A stretch of DNA of 9,436 bases from the NCBI GenBank assembly GCA_029260695.1, contig JAJDCT010000044.1, positions 1 through 9,436 of the forward strand, written 5' to 3'. The position numbers and the translations under genes are program-made. The notes under the pieces are model-generated. The model searched no databases and was not told where the DNA came from. It saw only the letters and a program-made list of their open reading frames with translations. This DNA comes from Phycisphaeraceae bacterium (GTDB lineage Bacteria > Planctomycetota > Phycisphaerae > Phycisphaerales > Phycisphaeraceae). How positions within the stretch are numbered: the stretch's first letter is position 1; every line of letters starts with the position of its first letter. This document shows positions 6,321-9,436 of the stretch, one piece after another.

Positions 6321-6378
6321 TTGTGAAACTGTCAGACACTGCCCATACGTCAACTCGGCAAATCAAGGAGCACATCAC

Positions 6379-6744
6379 ATGTCAAACGCCATCCCGGTTA
6401 TCTTTGCATGTACCGCACTCTTTATTCTCAATGCCTGCAGTACCTTCACGGCCCCCCTCTCTATCGCACCCGGTGAGACTTTGGAGGTCGGCGGGGACCA
6501 GTCCGGGCCATTCGGCATTACGACTCTCAACGAAGGGGCGACCGACGTGGTCGTCACCTGTGACAAAGCTGACTTTGAATCGCCCGTGACGCTCGGGCCA
6601 AGCGGCCAGTCAACGCGTAAGGTTGCCTCCAAAGGCTCCGCGTTACTGACAAACACGTCTGACGATGACACAGCCCAACTCAAAGTCACAATCGTTTCCT
6701 ACCGTCCGCAGACGGTCGGCATACAGCAGAGCAGCACCCAATAG
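6379..6744 (+). CDS. Small predicted lipoprotein of unknown function
   Basis: I do not recognise this 121-residue protein. The start at 6379 is chosen because AAGGAG (6365-6370) lies eight bases before it, the clearest ribosome binding site in the window; an in-frame ATG at 6304 has none. Residues 5-19 are hydrophobic and end in the lipobox LNAC, so Cys20 should be lipidated. There is no Lys or Arg before the hydrophobic core, which is unusual for a signal peptide. The mature part is rich in Thr, Ser, Gly and Val, with phrases such as SIAPGETLEVGG (about 28-39) and ATDVVVTCDKADFESPVTLGP (starting near 53). These suggest a small beta-sandwich-like domain. Only one further Cys follows the lipidated one. 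It lies 75 bases after coaC, perhaps with its own promoter, and converges with the PNPOx-like gene. Nothing in the context gives a function. Confidence 0.75.
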   Translation: MSNAIPVIFACTALFILNACSTFTAPLSIAPGETLEVGGDQSGPFGITTLNEGATDVVVTCDKADFESPVTLGPSGQSTRKVASKGSALLTNTSDDDTAQLKVTIVSYRPQTVGIQQSSTQ

Positions 6745-6829
6745 CAGCGGTGAACTTATTTGCAGATCCGTAGTTTCCTGCGGGTAGAAACCTCAGAGCT
6801 TCTTCTTTTCACACTAAGCGTGTCCGTGG

Positions 6830-7300
6830 TCATCCCAACTCTATCTCCGCCTTCCACCCAAACCCCCGGCGGTTGTCGATCAGGCGTAGCCAGGTCGGGG
6901 TGATGCGGTAGAAGGTCTGTTGCTCAACGGCGGCACGGAGTGCGGGGTCTTCTGTGATGAAGGGGAACCGGGCGGCGTAGAGGGTCAGGGCGTCGGTGCG
7001 TTCGGCTTGGTCGGTAATGGGTTGTGCCTGCCCGTGCATTTGCAGGCCGCGGATGCTGGCGGGGTCCTGGTCGTCGTGGTGATAGACGGTCAGGGCGACC
7101 GTGGAATTCTTCGTGATGTGTCGGCTGTGGGCGGCGTCCTCGCTGGAGACGAAGTAGATGTTCAGTTGATCGTCGTGAACGTACTGGATGTTGGCGGCAT
7201 GCGGCCGGCCGTCGACGTAGACAGTCGCGAGGCTGGCGGTCCGGCACTCGGCGAGCAGCGAGGCGGCCTCATGCAGGATGTTGATCGGCTCGTCGGTCAT
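6830..7300 (-). CDS. Pyridoxamine 5'-phosphate oxidase-related FMN-binding protein
   Basis: This 156-residue protein belongs to the flavin-reductase-like split-barrel group. It probably binds FMN or a related flavin; the substrate is unknown. An N-terminal helix (about 7-19) leads into SLATVYVDGRPHAANIQYV (23-41), the first barrel strands. HSRHITKNSTVALTVY (58-73) carries the basic residues that usually contact the flavin phosphate, and GLQMHGQAQPI (85-95) is the central barrel strand. The C-terminal RITPTWLRLID...FGWKAEIEL (132-155) is typical of the general-stress or YhbP-like subgroup rather than of true PdxH, which is longer. It starts 36 bases after the dapL stop on the same strand, so the two are probably co-transcribed, but no metabolic link is evident. 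No strong ribosome binding site is visible. Confidence 0.85.
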   Translation of the reverse strand: MTDEPINILHEAASLLAECRTASLATVYVDGRPHAANIQYVHDDQLNIYFVSSEDAAHSRHITKNSTVALTVYHHDDQDPASIRGLQMHGQAQPITDQAERTDALTLYAARFPFITEDPALRAAVEQQTFYRITPTWLRLIDNRRGFGWKAEIELG

Positions 7301-7336
7301 GATGTCACCGTATCAGCGCCCTCATATCGACCGACC

Positions 7337-8578
7337 TCACACCGCCAGCACCGACCCGATCCGTTGCATCGCTTCTTCGACATTTTCACGGCTATTAAAC
7401 GCACTGAGTCGCAAGTAGCCTTCGCCGGAGGCCCCGAACCCGCTGCCGGGCGTGCCCACGATGTGGGTGTCGTTCAGGAGGGTGTCGAAGAACTCCCAGC
7501 TGGTCTGCCCGGCCGGGGTCTTGATCCAGACGTACGGGGCGCTGACCCCGCCGAACACGGTCATGCCGGTCCGCACGAGGGCCTCGCGGATAATGCGGGC
7601 GTTCTCCAGATAGAAGCTCACCAGACCGGCGATCTGCTGCTGGCCTGCCTCGGAGTAGACCGCCTCGGCCCCGCGCTGGACGATGTAGGAAACGCCGTTG
7701 AACTTCGTCGATTGCCGGCGCTGCCATAGTCTGTGCAACTCGATACCCGTGCCGTCGGATGCCTTGCCCGTCAGCCCCTTGGGGACGACGGTGAACGCGC
7801 ACCGTGTCCCGGTGAACCCGGCGTTCTTTGAGAAGCTTCGGAACTCGATCGCCACCTCACGGGCACCTGGGATCTCATAAATAGACCGCGGGATGCCCGG
7901 CTCGGTGATGTACGCCTCATACGCCGCGTCGAACAGGATCAGCGAGCCGTGCTCGTTGGCGTAGTCGACCCACTTCTTGAGCGTCTCCTTGCTCGCCACC
8001 GACCCCGTGGGGTTGTTGGGATAACACAGGTAGATGATGTCAACAGGGGTCGTGGGTAACTCGGGGGTGAAGCCGTTCTCCGCAGTCACCGGCAGGTAAA
8101 CCAGCCCGCCGTACCGCCCCGCCTCATCCGCGCCGCCGGTGTTGCCTACCATCACGTTGGTATCGACATAGACCGGGTACACCGGGTCTGTCACCGCGAT
8201 GGTGTTGTCGTGCCCGAGGATGTCCAGGATGTTGGCGCAGTCGCACTTGGAGCCGTCAGAGATGAATATCTCATCTGCGCCGACATCGCAGCCCCGCGAT
8301 CGGTAGTCGTTCTCGACGATCGCCTCGCGGAGCCAGGCGTACCCCTGTTCGGGTCCATAGCCGTGGAACGATCCGCGTTTAGACAGATCATCCACCGCCT
8401 TGTGCATCGCGACCACGCAGGCCTCGGGCAGCGGTTCGGTCACATCCCCGATACCCATCTTGATGATCTTCGCCTCGGCCTCGGGGTGGGTCTTAGTAAA
8501 CTCAGCAACACGCCGACCGATCTCGGGAAAGAGGTAGCCGGCCTGGAGCTTGAGGAAGTTGTTGTTGATGGTGGGCAT
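7337..8578 (-). CDS. dapL: LL-diaminopimelate aminotransferase
   Basis: DapL (EC 2.6.1.83) converts tetrahydrodipicolinate to LL-2,6-diaminopimelate with glutamate as amino donor. This single PLP-dependent step bypasses the DapD/C/E route to lysine and meso-diaminopimelate. The 413 residues match the usual family length. Visible are the N-terminal [13 protein letters not shown] (11-23), the [10 protein letters not shown] substrate loop (42-51), GYGPEQGY (73-80) and SDGSKCD (107-113). The PLP-site motif YPNNPTG lies at 186-192 with Asp217 in FDAAYEAY. The Schiff-base lysine is Lys251 in [13 protein letters not shown], and Arg390 in YLRLSAF binds the substrate carboxylate. All are intact. These features separate it from general aspartate aminotransferases. 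It follows alaS on the same strand across a 180-base gap filled by a large palindrome, and precedes a PNPOx-like gene by 36 bases. The ATG has no clear Shine-Dalgarno sequence. Confidence 0.96.
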   Translation of the reverse strand: MPTINNNFLKLQAGYLFPEIGRRVAEFTKTHPEAEAKIIKMGIGDVTEPLPEACVVAMHKAVDDLSKRGSFHGYGPEQGYAWLREAIVENDYRSRGCDVGADEIFISDGSKCDCANILDILGHDNTIAVTDPVYPVYVDTNVMVGNTGGADEAGRYGGLVYLPVTAENGFTPELPTTPVDIIYLCYPNNPTGSVASKETLKKWVDYANEHGSLILFDAAYEAYITEPGIPRSIYEIPGAREVAIEFRSFSKNAGFTGTRCAFTVVPKGLTGKASDGTGIELHRLWQRRQSTKFNGVSYIVQRGAEAVYSEAGQQQIAGLVSFYLENARIIREALVRTGMTVFGGVSAPYVWIKTPAGQTSWEFFDTLLNDTHIVGTPGSGFGASGEGYLRLSAFNSRENVEEAMQRIGSVLAV

Positions 8579-8594
8579 AATTCAATCCATTTTA

Positions 8595-8758
8595 CCACAG
8601 AGACACAGAGGCACAGAGAAGACAGGAAAAGTGAAACAGGGATGAACGCTGATAAACGCTGATTAAAGAAAATTATAATGGGTGGGCTAAACAACCCCTC
8701 CTATCCGCGTTCATCTGCGTTTATCACTGTTACATCTGATATCTCTGTGCCTCTGTGG
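8595..8758. repeat. Bipartite inverted repeat of tandem 8-mers and tandem 10-mers between alaS and dapL
   Basis: The left arm begins with three tandem octamers NCACAGAG (8595-8618). The right arm ends with two copies in inverted orientation (8743-8758). Sixteen bases (8604-8619) pair perfectly with 8742-8757. Inside, 8635-8663 and 8703-8731 are equal-length 29-base inverted arms, identical at 24 positions. Each is a tandem array of the decamer GATRAACGCN preceded by AACAG. The five differences all fall at the R and N positions. The central 39 bases are AT-rich at first and contain the palindrome ATTATAAT (8672-8679). The element touches the alaS stop codon and ends about 17 bases short of the dapL start codon, so it fills almost the whole gap and could act as a transcript-end structure. 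I recall similar CACAGAG and GATGAACGC repeats in many environmental bacterial genomes. There is no transposase here. Confidence 0.85.
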
Positions 8759-9436
8759 CTAACTGAGTTTATCCAATGCGAATGACTTTGCGGTATCCAA
8801 CGCCTGTGGGATCTTCGCGGGTTCTTTTCCGCCGGCCTGCGCCGTGTCTGGGCGTCCGCCGCCGCCGCCGCCTACGATTTTAGCCGTCTCCTTGATCCAG
8901 TCCCCGGCCTTGAGACCCTTGCCGATCATGTCCTTGGGGACGGCCGCCATGAGCGCGACCTTGTCTTCCCCAGCCGACCCTGCGAGCAGCAGCGCGGACT
9001 GCGGGTGTTTCTTGCGGATCACGTCCATCGCGGTGCGCAGGGCGTTGGCATCCGCGCCCTCGATCGCGGTGACAATTACCTCGCCGGAGAGCTGATCGGC
9101 CAGTTGTCTGGCAGTCTCGACGACCTGGCCCGCGCTGTCCTTGCTCTTTTGTTTCTCGATTTTCTTGGCAAGCTCCTGCAGCTTCGCCATGCCATCACGC
9201 AACTGGGCCTTTGCGACGGCGGGGAGTGCGGCTTCGCTGATCTCCGTGGTCAGCTTGGCGAGGTTGTCCGCGAGGTTGGCTTCGTCGCCGGCGCTCTTGA
9301 TCGCTTCCAGCCGGTTTAATAATCCTTGTGCATTGGCCTCCGCCTGGTGCGCCGCCGACCCGGTCAACGCGGTGATACGCCGAACACCCTTGGCAACCGC
9401 CTCCTCACTTAGGATCACAAAGCCCTCGGCGTCGCC
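8759..9436 (-). CDS. alaS: Alanine--tRNA ligase, C-terminal part (cut by the window edge)
   Basis: The frame is open through the right end of the window, so only the last 225 residues or so of AlaRS are seen. The in-frame GTG at 9418 is an internal codon, because homologous sequence continues upstream (GDAEGF). The visible part starts just after the editing-domain CxxxH site expected upstream. SEEAVAKGVRRITALTG is the conserved end of the editing domain. A coiled-coil-like linker follows, rich in Ala, Glu and Lys (LAKLTTEISEA, KLQELAKKIEKQK). The C-terminal DHHA1/C-Ala domain contains the glycine-rich motif GGGGGGRPDTAQAGGK, which helps bind tRNA and joins the catalytic and editing functions. 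The domain is of normal length and ends in a TAG stop that directly abuts the large palindrome. The enzyme charges tRNA-Ala and clears Ser/Gly mischarging. dapL follows on the same strand. Confidence 0.95.
   Translation of the reverse strand, partial: GDAEGFVILSEEAVAKGVRRITALTGSAAHQAEANAQGLLNRLEAIKSAGDEANLADNLAKLTTEISEAALPAVAKAQLRDGMAKLQELAKKIEKQKSKDSAGQVVETARQLADQLSGEVIVTAIEGADANALRTAMDVIRKKHPQSALLLAGSAGEDKVALMAAVPKDMIGKGLKAGDWIKETAKIVGGGGGGRPDTAQAGGKEPAKIPQALDTAKSFALDKLS

Noticed and set aside
6304..6378. N-terminal extension of the second lipoprotein from an ATG at 6304
   Set aside because: No ribosome binding site there, whereas AAGGAG lies eight bases before 6379 and that start begins a normal signal peptide.
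6773..6791. GTTTC/GAAAC inverted repeat as a terminator between the convergent lipoprotein and PNPOx-like genes
   Set aside because: Only five base pairs, AT-rich, with a nine-base loop and no clean T-run; too weak to support.
6920..7729. + strand ORF (269 codons) across the PNPOx-like gene and the end of dapL
   Set aside because: It spans two recognised minus-strand genes and their gap; its Gly/Val-rich composition is that of an antisense shadow.
8595..8618. Tandem octamers as a CRISPR-like or simple microsatellite array
   Set aside because: There are no spacers, and the octamers are matched by inverted copies in the other arm, so they belong to the palindromic element.
8672..8679. ATTATAAT as a dapL promoter -10 box
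   Set aside because: It is a palindrome with no -35 partner at proper spacing on either strand; it is better explained as part of the repeat loop.
2550..8692. GGGCTAAAC occurs both in the three-stem palindrome (2550-2558) and in the loop of the alaS-dapL repeat (8684-8692)
   Set aside because: A nine-base match in a window this size can occur by chance, and the surrounding sequences are unrelated.

Overview
The window looks like a GC-rich chromosomal core segment of a bacterium in the PVC group, most likely Planctomycetota and perhaps a Phycisphaerae relative. This placement is an inference. It rests on a diaminopimelate aminotransferase of the DapL type, a PheT without its N-terminal tRNA-binding domain, a very short RNA polymerase omega subunit, sparse Shine-Dalgarno signals, and intergenic palindromes of a kind I recall as common in planctomycete and other environmental genomes. 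I recognise no mobile element, phage gene, tRNA, rRNA or CRISPR array.

Layout. Bases 1-336 hold no convincing gene but can form a structured leader. Then, on the + strand, come a RhlE-type DEAD-box RNA helicase (337-1728) and a family 2 glycosyltransferase (1768-2475). The glycosyltransferase converges on pheT (2564-4615, minus) across a 54-bp three-stem palindrome. Divergent from pheT is a small lipoprotein (4726-5199), then rpoZ (5326-5541), a stand-alone phosphopantothenoylcysteine decarboxylase (5686-6303) and a second small lipoprotein (6379-6744), all on +. The right end is on the minus strand. In transcription order it holds the 3' end of alaS (cut by the window edge), a 164-bp bipartite inverted repeat, dapL (7337-8578) and a PNPOx-like flavin protein (6830-7300).

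Function. Most of the content is housekeeping: aminoacylation (PheT, AlaRS), transcription (omega), RNA remodelling (RhlE), coenzyme A synthesis (CoaC) and lysine/peptidoglycan precursor synthesis (DapL). The rpoZ-coaC pairing echoes the widespread bacterial rpoZ-coaBC neighbourhood, but CoaB is absent here. pheT likewise stands without pheS beside it.

I did not find a convincing new multi-gene system. The most interesting signals are non-coding. The first is the alaS-dapL palindrome, built from tandem 8-mers and tandem 10-mers whose arms differ only at fixed phases. The second is the three-stem palindrome at the pheT terminus. Others are a possible two-state RNA fold upstream of the helicase and a ten-codon upstream ORF that overlaps the rpoZ start codon.
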